A stretch of DNA of 64,000 bases from Thalassospira sp. (GCF_030690045.1 NZ_JAUYHK010000005.1:62001-126000); one strand, 5' to 3'. Positions 28,522 through 37,214 are shown, counted from the stretch's first letter. A program made the numbers and translations. Notes: a model not told the origin generated them from the letters alone.

Positions 28522-29034
28522 ATGACCGACAAGAAAAAAAAGAATGTCCAGATTATACCGGCCCAGACCGAGCTGAAACGCCGGACGGTTAACTATGCCA
28601 AAGGCATGGATATCAACCTGTCGCCAGAACAGTTGATGGAACTGGAACAGGTTGTTCAGCGCAGCACCGATAACTTTGTCCGCCAGATCGGATCGGACCT
28701 TGCCGATACCAGACAACTGGTTATTGATGCCGTCAAGGATAACGGCAAAAGTGCCATCGCCTTGCAAGGATGTGTTGACCTTGCCTATTCGGTCAAGGCA
28801 CTGGGCGGGACGTTTCAGTATCCGCTGATGACTCAGATCGCCAAATCGCTGGAAACCTTCATTCTTGATCGCAGCACCGCCACCAAAAAACAGTTGCTGG
28901 TGATGCAGCTTCATATTGATGCGCTCTATGTCATCCTTGCCAGCCGCGTGACCGGTTTTGGCACCACGGTTGAACAGGCCACCATTGCCGCCCTTGCGAA
29001 ACTCGCCGAACGCTATGGCGATCCCCGCGCCTGA
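28522..29034 (+). CDS. Hpt-like four-helix protein lacking the phosphoacceptor His
   Basis: A 170-residue soluble protein with a lysine-rich start (TDKKKKN) and helical remainder. The stretch LAYSVKALGGTFQYP, residues 87-101, aligns by eye with the Hpt core pattern H-x-x-K-G-x-G-G-x-F, but Tyr (Y89) is at the His position. K92 and the Gly pair 95-96 are kept. The resemblance is my reading of sequence pattern, not a domain search. A non-phosphorylatable Hpt-like protein could bind a receiver as an adapter or inhibitor, and the receiver gene immediately upstream has the matching loss. A different four-helix family is possible. Confidence 0.6.
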   Translation: MTDKKKKNVQIIPAQTELKRRTVNYAKGMDINLSPEQLMELEQVVQRSTDNFVRQIGSDLADTRQLVIDAVKDNGKSAIALQGCVDLAYSVKALGGTFQYPLMTQIAKSLETFILDRSTATKKQLLVMQLHIDALYVILASRVTGFGTTVEQATIAALAKLAERYGDPRA

Positions 29035-29058
29035 CAATCAATCTCCTTGCTTGCCCGA

Positions 29059-29409
29059 TCATGACGATACAATGCGCTGCGTGACCAGATGCAGGCGACA
29101 TCCCCGCGCCGCCTCTCTGCATTCTTCCTGTGGCGTTTCGACGGGGTCGGACAACCGGGCCAGAATCCGCTCCAACTGTCGGGAAATATCGGGCAATTGC
29201 CGCTGCATCCAGCGCCGTGACAGTTCGGCATCCCCGGTCAAAACCGCATTCTGCCCAGCCCAAAGCAAAATCGCGCTCCGCAGCAAACTGAATTCTTCGG
29301 GGGATGAAACGACGCCATGCGCACCTGAATGCACAGGTAAACCGGCAATGGTTTCTTCCATTTCCGCCAGCAACTGAACGACAGGAAGGGAACAGGCATC
29401 TGTCTGCAT
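29059..29409 (-). CDS. Small hypothetical protein
   Basis: A 116-residue frame on the minus strand, convergent with the Hpt-like gene. Composition looks like a real soluble helical protein (for example WMQRQLPDISRQLERILARLSD), and codon use matches neighbouring genes. There is no strong ribosome site before the ATG at 29409, and I recognise no domain. Its opposite strand also has open frames, so this call is tentative. Confidence 0.45.
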   Translation of the reverse strand: MQTDACSLPVVQLLAEMEETIAGLPVHSGAHGVVSSPEEFSLLRSAILLWAGQNAVLTGDAELSRRWMQRQLPDISRQLERILARLSDPVETPQEECREAARGCRLHLVTQRIVSS

Positions 29410-29644
29410 TACGGATCCAATCGGGTAACAGCCTCAACAAGGCATGATGTTTTTTTAACGCCTCCAGCCTGTCAAAATCTTGATCAACATCAATGTCCCT
29501 CGCTTATTTCATTGCTTGTTCCAAGGACGACAGGCCATTCCAGACATGGATACGGGATGAAAATGCCTGCGGTTTTCAGCCCTTTGACGAAAAAGCGCAA
29601 AAGCGTGGAAAAAAGGGCTTGCGCATCATCAGGGCCACTGTTAG

Positions 29645-29741
29645 AAACCGCGCCACACACTCTGCGGGTGTAGCTCAGTTGGTTAGAGTGCCGGCCTGTC
29701 ACGCCGGAGGTCGCGGGTTCAAGTCCCGTCACTCGCGCCAC
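29645..29741 (+). repeat. 97-bp direct repeat carrying tRNA-Asp, copy 1
   Basis: Identical over its full length to 29891-29987 (offset 246). The unit includes 19 bases before the tRNA, the whole tRNA with CCA, and one base after it. Sequence outside the unit is unrelated. Confidence 0.95.
29664..29740 (+). tRNA. tRNA-Asp (GTC), copy 1
   Basis: A 77-base cloverleaf with CCA encoded. The acceptor stem pairs GCGGGTG with CACTCGC. The anticodon loop has GTC within CCTGTCACGC. D-loop TAGCTCAGTTGGTTAGAG and T-loop GGTTCAAGTCCC are canonical. Confidence 0.97.
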
Positions 29742-29758
29742 TCTCTTTTGAGAGTTTT

Positions 29759-29795
29759 CAAAAAAACACCACGATTTATCGTTGGTGTTTTTTTG
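29759..29795 (+). terminator. Terminator after tRNA-Asp copy 1
   Basis: A-rich arm AAAAAACACCA and T-rich arm TTGGTGTTTTTTT form a hairpin ending in a T-run. A smaller CTCTC-GAGAG stem comes just before it. Confidence 0.75.
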
Positions 29796-29890
29796 CTTTT
29801 CGGACCCGGTTTTTATCGCGGCAAACCATCCACAAAATCTCTGTCATTTTTTGCAAAAAAACGCTTGCCAGACACCGCCCCCCTTTATAT

Positions 29891-29987
29891 AAACCGCGCC
29901 ACACACTCTGCGGGTGTAGCTCAGTTGGTTAGAGTGCCGGCCTGTCACGCCGGAGGTCGCGGGTTCAAGTCCCGTCACTCGCGCCAC
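29891..29987 (+). repeat. 97-bp direct repeat carrying tRNA-Asp, copy 2
   Basis: Second identical copy of the unit at 29645-29741. Confidence 0.95.
29910..29986 (+). tRNA. tRNA-Asp (GTC), copy 2
   Basis: Identical in sequence to copy 1, with anticodon GTC and encoded CCA. Each copy has its own downstream terminator, so they may be separate transcripts. Confidence 0.97.
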
Positions 29988-30002
29988 CCTTTAAAAGGGT
30001 CT

Positions 30003-30050
30003 AAAAAAAGTCGCTGATCAGGTTCTGGTCTTGCGGCTTTTTTTATTTTT
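30003..30050 (+). terminator. Terminator after tRNA-Asp copy 2
   Basis: AAAAAAAGTCGC (from 30003) pairs with GCGGCTTTTTTT across a loop, ending in a long T-run. A CCCTTT-AAAGGG stem precedes it. Confidence 0.7.
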
Positions 30051-30251
30051 ATTTTGCACCGCAATATCACAAAACCATAATGAATCTGCCGCTTACAGGA
30101 TTCCCCTGCCCGGTGGTATCAGGAATCCGGCTCTACAGGTTATTGCGTAGCTGTATAAAATATGCTGTCCTTGTTATTCTTTCGTCGAACAAGGCGGGTC
30201 ACGCACACCATAAGACTCGCAACCACAACAACCAAGAACGGGAGGCGCAAA

Positions 30252-31841
30252 ATGCGCAAACTGATCGCCGGGCTGGTTCTGGGAACCGCACTGGCCACCA
30301 TGCCGTTATCGGCCAACGCCGAAACGCCGAAAAATGCCCTGGTCATGGCATTTTCAATTGACGACATCATCACACTTGACCCCGCCGAAATTTTTGAATT
30401 TTCCGGCGCGGAATATGCAGGTAACACTTATGATCGCCTGATTGGCTTTGACAATAAAGACGTGTCAAAAATTCACGGCGTTGTTGCCGAAAGCTGGGAC
30501 GTTTCCGAAGACGGCAAAACCTTTACCTTCAAAATCCGTGATGGTATCAAATTTGCCTCGGGCAATCCGCTTACCGCTGAAGACGTTGCCTTTTCACTGC
30601 AACGGGTGATTTTGCTTGATCAATCCCCGGCCTTTATTTTGGGGCAGTTTGGCCTGACGCCGGACAATGTCATGGAAAAAATCCGCATGACCGACGATAT
30701 GACCGTCGTCATGGAACTGGATCAGCCTTTTGCCCCAACCTTTGTGCTGTATTGCCTGACGGCAGGTGTTGGTGCCGTTGTTGACAAGGCCGAAGTCATG
30801 GCCCATGAAAAGGACGGTGACTTGGGCCATGAATGGCTGCGTACCGCCTATGCCGGTTCGGGTCCCTTTGCACTGAACAAATGGACCGCAGGCGAAAGCC
30901 TCAGCCTGACGGCGAATGAGGAGTACTGGGACGGCGTGCCTGAAATGAAGCGCGTCATCATCCGCCACGTTGCCGAAGCGGCATCGCAGCAACTGCTTCT
31001 GGAAAAAGGCGATATCGATATCGCCCGCAACCTCGAAGCCGACCAGATTGCCTCCCTGCAAAACAGCGATACCATCAAATTCCAAAACCAGCCCAAAGGC
31101 GGCCTGTGGTATCTGGGCCTGTCGCAGAAAAACGAATATCTGTCGAACCCCAAGGTGCGCGAAGCCCTGAAATATCTTGTTGATTATGACGGGATTTCTT
31201 CCACCATTCTGGCCGGACGCAGCACGGTTCATCAGGCTTTCCTGCCTGATGGTTTTCTGGGCGCGCTGAACGATAATCCCTATACGCTGGATGTTGAAAA
31301 AGCCAAGGCACTTCTGGCCGAAGCCGGACTGCCGGACGGATTTAATGTCAGCATGGATACCCGAAACACCACCGCCATCATGGGCATGGCGCAATCGATT
31401 CAGGCCACATGGGCATTGGCGGGCATCAATCTGGAAATCATTCCCGGTGATGGCGGACAAACCCTGACCAAATACCGTGCCCGTCAGCACGATATTTATA
31501 TCGGTCGCTGGGGCCCGGATTATCAGGATCCACACACCAACGCATCGACCTTTGCGTGGAACCCGGACAATTCCGACGAAGCCTCGGCCAAGCCGCTGGC
31601 ATGGCGCAATGCCTGGGACGCCGGTGATCTGACGGCCAAGACCGATGCGGCAATTTTGGAACGCGACACCGAAAAACGCGTTGCAATGTATCACGAACTG
31701 CAACGTGATGTGATGGCAAACGGTCCGTTTGTCATCATGTTCCAGGAAACCGAAATTGCGTCATTGCGCAACAACGTCCACAACCTGGATCTCGGCCCGT
31801 CGTTCGACAATAATTACTATCGTTTTGTCACCAAGGATTGA
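30252..31841 (+). CDS. Dipeptide/oligopeptide ABC transporter substrate-binding protein (DppA-like)
   Basis: A 529-residue periplasmic binding protein of the SBP_bac_5 family. The signal peptide ends near ANA-ET (residue ~22). The family block YAGNTYDRLIGFDN, followed by VAESWDVSEDGKTFTFKIRDGIKFASGNPLTAEDVAFSLQR, is intact. The ATG at 30252 has a GGGAGGCG site; the frame upstream is not used. It is first of six genes on one strand: binding protein, two permeases, two ATPases and an M19 peptidase. Substrate is probably a di- or oligopeptide, supported by the peptidase. Confidence 0.92.
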   Translation: MRKLIAGLVLGTALATMPLSANAETPKNALVMAFSIDDIITLDPAEIFEFSGAEYAGNTYDRLIGFDNKDVSKIHGVVAESWDVSEDGKTFTFKIRDGIKFASGNPLTAEDVAFSLQRVILLDQSPAFILGQFGLTPDNVMEKIRMTDDMTVVMELDQPFAPTFVLYCLTAGVGAVVDKAEVMAHEKDGDLGHEWLRTAYAGSGPFALNKWTAGESLSLTANEEYWDGVPEMKRVIIRHVAEAASQQLLLEKGDIDIARNLEADQIASLQNSDTIKFQNQPKGGLWYLGLSQKNEYLSNPKVREALKYLVDYDGISSTILAGRSTVHQAFLPDGFLGALNDNPYTLDVEKAKALLAEAGLPDGFNVSMDTRNTTAIMGMAQSIQATWALAGINLEIIPGDGGQTLTKYRARQHDIYIGRWGPDYQDPHTNASTFAWNPDNSDEASAKPLAWRNAWDAGDLTAKTDAAILERDTEKRVAMYHELQRDVMANGPFVIMFQETEIASLRNNVHNLDLGPSFDNNYYRFVTKD

Positions 31842-31853
31842 GGATACGGACGC

Positions 31854-32921
31854 ATGTTTTCCGTACTTCGCAGCAACCGGGACGGGCGCAAACGCGCCCG
31901 TCTCTTTTCCGGCACCGGCGGCAGTTTTATCCGTCTGGTATTTTCCCTGATCATTACGCTGTTCGGGCTTTTGCTGGTCACATTTCTGATTGGCCGGGTC
32001 TTGCCGATTGATCCGGTTCTGGCGGCTGTGGGCGACCGCGCACCTCAGGCCGTTTATGACCGCGTCCGCGAGGAAATGGGACTTAATCTGCCGCTGTGGC
32101 AGCAATTTTACATTTATGTCAGCAATATCTTGCAAGGCGATTTTGGTCGTTCGGTCCTGACATCACGCCCGGTTCTGGATGATATCAAACGTGTCTTCCC
32201 CGCCACTCTTGAACTGGCAACTGTTGCCACCATCATCGGGGTTGCCCTTGGCATTCCAATGGGGGTTTTTGCCGCCGTGCATAAGGGCAAATGGCCCGAT
32301 CATCTGGTGCGAATTTTCGGGTTGGTTGGCTATTCAATGCCGATTTTCTGGCTGGGCCTGATGGGTTTGATGATTTTTTACATGAAACTGGGCTGGGTCG
32401 CCGGTCCTGGACGACTGGATGCCTTTTATGTCGATTTCATCGAACCGACCACCGGCCTGATGCTGATTGATACCCTGATCGAAGGCGACATGGATTTGTT
32501 CTGGAATGCGGTATCGCACATCATCTTGCCCGCCTCGATCCTCGCCTATTTCTCGCTGGCCTATATTGCCCGCATGACACGGTCCTTCATGCTCGAACAA
32601 TTGGGGCAGGAATATATCCTGACCGCACGGGTTAAGGGGATTTCAGAAACCCGCATCATCTGGCGGCATGCGCTGGGCAATGTCATGGTCCCGCTGGTCA
32701 CCGTCATTGCGCTGTCTTATGCCAATCTTCTGGAAGGGTCGGTTTTGACCGAAATTATCTTTTCGTGGCCGGGTTTGGGTCAATACATCACCAATTCATT
32801 GCTGAAGGCCGACATGAACGCCGTTCTGGGCGGAACAATCGTGGTGGGGGCGGTGTTTATCGGCGTCAATTTGCTGTCGGACGTGCTGTACCGCCTGCTT
32901 GACCCCCGCGCCCGGAGATAA
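31854..32921 (+). CDS. Peptide ABC transporter permease (DppB-like)
   Basis: A 355-residue membrane permease, 12 bases after the binding protein gene. The family N-terminal segment LVTFLIGRVLPIDPV, the RPVLDDIKRVFPATLELA block, and the EAA loop (ILTARVKGISETRIIWRHALGNVMVPL) are all present. The N-terminus has an extra ~25 charged residues relative to E. coli DppB. It forms the channel with the next gene product. Confidence 0.92.
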   Translation: MFSVLRSNRDGRKRARLFSGTGGSFIRLVFSLIITLFGLLLVTFLIGRVLPIDPVLAAVGDRAPQAVYDRVREEMGLNLPLWQQFYIYVSNILQGDFGRSVLTSRPVLDDIKRVFPATLELATVATIIGVALGIPMGVFAAVHKGKWPDHLVRIFGLVGYSMPIFWLGLMGLMIFYMKLGWVAGPGRLDAFYVDFIEPTTGLMLIDTLIEGDMDLFWNAVSHIILPASILAYFSLAYIARMTRSFMLEQLGQEYILTARVKGISETRIIWRHALGNVMVPLVTVIALSYANLLEGSVLTEIIFSWPGLGQYITNSLLKADMNAVLGGTIVVGAVFIGVNLLSDVLYRLLDPRARR

Positions 32922-32923
32922 CC

Positions 32924-33850
32924 ATGACCCAAACCACATCCCGACTTTTCAAACCTGGCCTGCGGCCATGGCTGACATCGGACACACCACAATCGCGTTT
33001 TCAGGCACGGTGCGGGCGCGCATGGATGGGCTGGCTGAAACTGGCCGAAAACCGACTGGCGATGGTTGGCCTTGGCATTGTTCTGTCGCTGGTGCTTGTA
33101 ACGCTGCTCGCCCCGGTCCTCGCCCCCTATGACCCGCTGGCTGCGGACCTGACCAAACGCATTCAGTCGCCCAATGCCCAACACTGGTTTGGCACTGATC
33201 AATTGGGTCGCGATATTTTGTCGCGTGTGATTTACGGGGCGCAATATACCTTGATGGTGGTGGCCCTTGTCGTGATTACCGCCGCCCCCGTCGGGCTTCT
33301 GGTCGGCACCATTGCCGGATTCTTTGGTGGCTGGGTCGATTCTGTTTTGATGCGGATTACCGATATTTTTCTGGCATTCCCGAAACTGATTCTTGCCCTT
33401 GCCTTTGTCGCCGCCTTGGGGCCGGGGCTGGAAAATGCTATTCTGGCAATCGCCCTGACCGCATGGCCACCCTATGCCCGTATTGCACGGGCCGAAACCC
33501 TGACCGTGCGCAAATCGGATTATATCTATGCCGCCCGCCTGCAAGGTGTCTCGAACACCGGGCTTATTCTGGGCCATATCACCCCGATGTGTCTCAGTTC
33601 GCTGGTGGTGCGGGTCACGCTGGATATGGCGGGCATGATCCTGATTGCCGCCGGTCTTGGCTTTTTGGGGCTAGGCGCACAACCGCCCATGCCTGAATGG
33701 GGGGCGATGGTGTCCGAAGGACGACAATTCCTGCTGGAACAATGGTGGGTTTCGACCGTGCCGGGCATTGCGATTTTTATCGTCAGTCTGGGCTTTAATC
33801 TGCTGGGTGACGGCCTGCGCGATGTTCTTGATCCGCGAGGGGGCGATTGA
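32924..33850 (+). CDS. Peptide ABC transporter permease (DppC-like)
   Basis: A 308-residue permease starting 2 bases after dppB. The DppC/OppC N-terminal unit ends with APYDPLAADLTKRIQSPNAQHWFGTDQLGRDILSRVIYGAQ, and the EAA loop is YIYAARLQGVSNTGLILGHITPMC. The conserved C-terminal GWWGM-like position reads WWVSTVPGIAIFIVSLGFNLLGDGLRDVLDPR. It is paired with DppB in the inner membrane. Confidence 0.92.
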   Translation: MTQTTSRLFKPGLRPWLTSDTPQSRFQARCGRAWMGWLKLAENRLAMVGLGIVLSLVLVTLLAPVLAPYDPLAADLTKRIQSPNAQHWFGTDQLGRDILSRVIYGAQYTLMVVALVVITAAPVGLLVGTIAGFFGGWVDSVLMRITDIFLAFPKLILALAFVAALGPGLENAILAIALTAWPPYARIARAETLTVRKSDYIYAARLQGVSNTGLILGHITPMCLSSLVVRVTLDMAGMILIAAGLGFLGLGAQPPMPEWGAMVSEGRQFLLEQWWVSTVPGIAIFIVSLGFNLLGDGLRDVLDPRGGD

Positions 33851-33852
33851 CC

Positions 33853-34704
33853 ATGACACAGGATTTGATCCTCAGTGTACGCAACCTGCATGTCGGGTTT
33901 AACACCGCCAAGGGCGCGATCGAGGCCGTGCGCGGCGTTTCGTTTGATCTCGGCCGGGAACGGCTGGGCATTGTCGGTGAATCCGGGTCGGGCAAATCCC
34001 AGACCGGGCGGGCGATTTTGGGCCTGACCGCCGCCAATGGCCATATCCGGGCCGACCGCCTGCAATTTCACGATACCGATTTGCGCAATCTGTCGCCCCG
34101 TGATTGGCGCAAGGTCCGCGGGGCGCGCATTTCCATGATCATGCAGGACCCGAAATATTCGCTTAATCCGGTGATGACAGTCGGCGATCAGATCATCGAG
34201 GCCTATCGCGAACATTTCAAGGTCAATAATCGCGAGGCCAAACGCCGCGCCATCGAAATGCTGGAATCAGTCAAGATTCGCGACCCGGAACTGGTTTTCA
34301 AATCCTATCCGCACGAAGTATCGGGCGGCATGGGGCAACGGGTGATGATTGCCATGATGCTGATCCCCGAACCGGAACTGATCATTGCCGATGAACCGAC
34401 ATCGGCCCTTGATGTCACCGTACAACTTCAGGTGATGGCGATTCTGGATGATCTGGTACGTGAACGCGGCATGGCGCTGATATTCATCAGCCATGATCTG
34501 CATCTGGTCTCAAGCTTTTGCGACCGGGTTCTGGTGATGTATCAGGGCCGCGTGGTCGAGGAAATCGCCGCCAGCAACCTTGATCAGGCCCAACATCCCT
34601 ATACCCGCGGGCTTTTGAACTGTTTGCCGAAAATGGATGGCAACCATGCCGATCTGCCGGTGCTGGCACGCGACGCCGCATGGGAAACACAGGACCTGAC
34701 ATGA
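33853..34704 (+). CDS. Peptide ABC transporter ATP-binding protein (DppD-like)
   Basis: A 283-residue ATPase with Walker A GESGSGKSQ, signature VSGGMGQRVMIAMML, Walker B LIIADEPTSALD and switch His in FISHDL. The C-terminal HPYTRGLLNCLP is the oligopeptide/dipeptide transporter tail. The ATG at 33853 follows a GAGGGGGCG site; a TTG two codons earlier overlaps dppC and is less likely. ATGA overlap joins it to the next ATPase gene. Confidence 0.92.
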   Translation: MTQDLILSVRNLHVGFNTAKGAIEAVRGVSFDLGRERLGIVGESGSGKSQTGRAILGLTAANGHIRADRLQFHDTDLRNLSPRDWRKVRGARISMIMQDPKYSLNPVMTVGDQIIEAYREHFKVNNREAKRRAIEMLESVKIRDPELVFKSYPHEVSGGMGQRVMIAMMLIPEPELIIADEPTSALDVTVQLQVMAILDDLVRERGMALIFISHDLHLVSSFCDRVLVMYQGRVVEEIAASNLDQAQHPYTRGLLNCLPKMDGNHADLPVLARDAAWETQDLT

Positions 34705-35465
34705 TCGAAATAGAAAATCTCAATGTATGGTTTGGCGAAAATCACGTCCTGAAAGATGTCAGCTTTGACGTGCCGTTAAATGGCTCGTTCGGGCTGGTCG
34801 GGGAATCCGGGTCGGGCAAATCAACGGTGCTGCGCACCATCACCGGTCTGGTCGATGACTGGGAAGGACGCATCACGATTGCCGACAAAAACCTTGGCCC
34901 CAAACGCGATATCGCCTTTTATCGCGATGTGCAGATGGTGTTTCAGGACCCGTTCGGCTCCCTGCATCCGCGCCATACCATCGACCGCATCCTGTCCGAA
35001 CCGGTTGATGTTCACAAACTGGGCAATTCCGATGCACGGGTGATCGAGGCACTGAAACAGGTCGGCCTCGATAATTCCTTCCGGTTTCGCTATCCGCATC
35101 AATTGTCGGGCGGGCAACGGCAACGGGTGGCAATTGCCCGCGCCCTGATCCTCAAGCCCAAAATATTGTTGCTCGATGAACCGACATCGGCCCTTGATGT
35201 CTCGATCCAGGCCGAAGTTTTGAATTTGCTGTCGGCCTTGCGGCGCGATCTGGGCCTGACCTATATCATGGTCAGTCACGATCTCGCCGTGGTGGCGCAT
35301 ATGTGCGACGATATCGCGATCATGAATCTGGGCCGCATTGTGGAACGTGCCACCGCCCGGCAACTGGCCGACGGCCATCTTGACCATCCCTATTCGCAAC
35401 AGCTTTTTCGCGCTGCTGCGGGCTATGACCGTGCCATCATCGACAGTTTTGTGGATTGGGACTGA
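34701..35465 (+). CDS. Peptide ABC transporter ATP-binding protein (DppF-like)
   Basis: A 254-residue second ATPase of the importer. Walker A is GESGSGKSTVL, the segment VFQDPFGSLHPRHTI is diagnostic of the DppF/OppF group, the signature is LSGGQRQRVAIARAL and Walker B is ILLLDEPTSALD. The start at 34701 overlaps the dppD stop in an ATGA, with AGGA upstream. It is slightly shorter than E. coli DppF because the extended C-terminal zinc-like motif is reduced. Confidence 0.92.
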   Translation: MIEIENLNVWFGENHVLKDVSFDVPLNGSFGLVGESGSGKSTVLRTITGLVDDWEGRITIADKNLGPKRDIAFYRDVQMVFQDPFGSLHPRHTIDRILSEPVDVHKLGNSDARVIEALKQVGLDNSFRFRYPHQLSGGQRQRVAIARALILKPKILLLDEPTSALDVSIQAEVLNLLSALRRDLGLTYIMVSHDLAVVAHMCDDIAIMNLGRIVERATARQLADGHLDHPYSQQLFRAAAGYDRAIIDSFVDWD

Positions 35466-35476
35466 CCGGAGACACC

Positions 35477-36469
35477 ATGACCGACACCGCCTATCGCCCG
35501 TCTTTCGTCTGGGATGCCCATGCCTGCCTGCCGCTGGATGCGGTCAAAACGCCGATTGAATTGCTCGATACCTATGCCGACAGCAAGATCGATTATGTCT
35601 GTATCAATGTCGGCATGGATATGAATTCGGTTGCGCATATATTGCGCGTCATCGCCGCCTTCCGCGCCAAAATCGCCGCCCGGCCCGACAAATATCTGCA
35701 AATCGAAACCTTTGACGATCTGGCCCGTGCCAAACAGGCAGGGCTTCTGGGCGTTGGCTTTGATCTTGAAGGATCGGTAATGCTGCAAGACATGCCCGAA
35801 ATGGTGCCGGTCTTTGCCCGGCTGGGCGTGAAGCAAATCCATTTTGCCTATAACCGCAACAATTCGGTGGCGGGCGGCTGCCACGATACCGACATCCCGC
35901 TGACCGATCTGGGGCATGAAATGGTTCGGGCGGTTAATCGCGGCGGCATGATCATGGATTGTTCGCACACCGGACGGCAAAGCAGCCTTGACATCATGCG
36001 GGTTTCCACCAAACCGGTGGTGTTCAGCCACGCCAACCCCAAAATTCTGGGCGGGCATGAACGCTGTATTGATGATGCGCAAATCAGGGCCTGTGCCGAT
36101 ACCGGCGGCGTGATTGGCGTTTGCGGTTTTCAACGGTTTATGAAAACCCCGAACGCCCCCGACATCCCCGACATGATCCGCCATATCGATTATCTGGTGA
36201 AACTTGTCGGCACCAACCATGTCGGCATCGGTCTGGATACCATGCCATCGGTTGCAGTCGCCAACGACTTCCCGGACGGCGTAGACAGCGCCTATTACTG
36301 GCCCAAAGACCGTGGCTATGGCCCCGGTGCAGGCGGTGCAGCGGTGTTTGACCCGCGCAAACTCCCGGCCCTCGCCGATGCCTTGATTTCCGCGGGCTAC
36401 AAACCCGATGATGTGGACAGGATCATGGGCGAAAATTTTGTAAGGGTGGCAAAGGAAAGCTGGCTCTAA
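35477..36469 (+). CDS. Peptidase M19 (membrane dipeptidase family) with altered metal motif
   Basis: A 330-residue zinc dipeptidase-fold protein. Recognisable metal-site elements are the Glu of GFDLEGSVML, the His of FSHANPK, the His of MDCSHTG and the Asp of VGIGLDTMP. At the N-terminal H-x-D site it reads DAHAC: H15 is kept and the Asp is replaced by C17. The C-terminal GENFVRVAKESW is typical of the family. There is no signal peptide, so it should act in the cytoplasm on peptides brought in by the dpp system encoded immediately upstream (11-base gap). Substrate could be a D- or L-dipeptide; not resolvable. Confidence 0.88.
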   Translation: MTDTAYRPSFVWDAHACLPLDAVKTPIELLDTYADSKIDYVCINVGMDMNSVAHILRVIAAFRAKIAARPDKYLQIETFDDLARAKQAGLLGVGFDLEGSVMLQDMPEMVPVFARLGVKQIHFAYNRNNSVAGGCHDTDIPLTDLGHEMVRAVNRGGMIMDCSHTGRQSSLDIMRVSTKPVVFSHANPKILGGHERCIDDAQIRACADTGGVIGVCGFQRFMKTPNAPDIPDMIRHIDYLVKLVGTNHVGIGLDTMPSVAVANDFPDGVDSAYYWPKDRGYGPGAGGAAVFDPRKLPALADALISAGYKPDDVDRIMGENFVRVAKESWL

Positions 36470-36470
36470 A

Positions 36471-36503
36471 CCGTCACCTCATCCCTGCGCACCAGCCTTG
36501 GTC
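36471..36503. repeat. 33-bp imperfect direct repeat, copy 1 (resembles yciA 3' end)
   Basis: Matches 37220-37252 at 30 of 33 positions. The second copy codes for the C-terminus of the YciA-type thioesterase. On the minus strand this copy can be read as PRLVRRDEVTV then stop, against PRPVRKDEATA and stop in the intact gene. The toxin-antitoxin pair lies between the two copies. Confidence 0.7.
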
Positions 36504-36584
36504 ATCCCGTTTTCCCTTTGCCTCATTTGCTGCGAATGGGGCAGGATAAAGTAGGATAATAAAGCATCAAGGGATTGCCTTATT

Positions 36585-36824
36585 ATGATCAAGAAGAGCA
36601 TTACTGTTACAGAGACTCAGGAAGCCTGGATACAGGCACAGCTTGCGACCGGACAATATGCGTCCGACAGCGAAGTGGTGCGTGAAGCCTTGCGGGAAAA
36701 ACAGATGCGCATGGCTGAAATCGAGCGTCTGCGAGGTGCTCTGATCGCTGCCGAGGAAAGTGGTCTTTCCTCCATGGGTAAAGAAGACATCCGCGCCGCC
36801 GTCAAGGCGGGCATGAAATTTTGA
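36585..36824 (+). CDS. Type II antitoxin, ParD/CopG-like
   Basis: A 79-residue protein with an N-terminal ribbon-helix-helix (KSITVTETQEAWIQAQLATGQYASDSEVVREALREKQ) and a charged C-terminal helix that should wrap the toxin. Such antitoxins neutralise ParE and repress their own operon. It overlaps the toxin start by the bases TTGA (stop TGA at 36822-36824), giving translational coupling. Confidence 0.88.
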   Translation: MIKKSITVTETQEAWIQAQLATGQYASDSEVVREALREKQMRMAEIERLRGALIAAEESGLSSMGKEDIRAAVKAGMKF

Positions 36825-37105
36825 TTCCGTCCTGTCGTTTCAGCAAACTTGCAGAAGACGATATCAAACGCCTGTATCGATACGGCATTGAGACTTTCGG
36901 CCAGGAACGAGCGGACATTTATTTTGACGCACTGTTTGAACAGTTCGACAAAATTGCGCAATCTCCTGCCCTGCATCAGGCCGTTGATAATATCCGCCCC
37001 GGCTATCGCAGTTGCGTTTACGGTTTACATGCCATTTATTACCGTTTGGGCGAAAACGGCATCCAGATCATGCGTATTCTTGGACGTGAGAATCCGGATT
37101 TATAG
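36821..37105 (+). CDS. Type II toxin, ParE/RelE superfamily
   Basis: A 94-residue toxin of the ParE type. It has FSKLAEDDIKRLYRYGIETFGQERADIYFDALFEQFDKIAQSPALHQAVDNIRPGYRSCVYGLHAIYYRL, with the usual two helices followed by a sheet. The start codon is TTG at 36821, overlapping the antitoxin stop; no in-frame ATG is available near it. ParE toxins inhibit DNA gyrase; related RelE toxins cut mRNA. The ParD-like partner and the N-terminal helix pattern favour ParE. Confidence 0.86.
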   Translation: MIPSCRFSKLAEDDIKRLYRYGIETFGQERADIYFDALFEQFDKIAQSPALHQAVDNIRPGYRSCVYGLHAIYYRLGENGIQIMRILGRENPDL

Positions 37106-37214
37106 GGAGCATTACCCACCGCCTTGCATTTTAAGGATGCCTGATGGTCTCACTTACTGGTTTCATCCTGCCAAAACCATGAACCAAATCAAGTGTGCGC
37201 CTTGACTTTCCGCC

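Noticed and set aside
34680-34700. Upstream ATG for the DppF-like ATPase
   Set aside because: Lies inside dppD; the ATGA overlap at 34701 with AGGA upstream is the standard coupled start.
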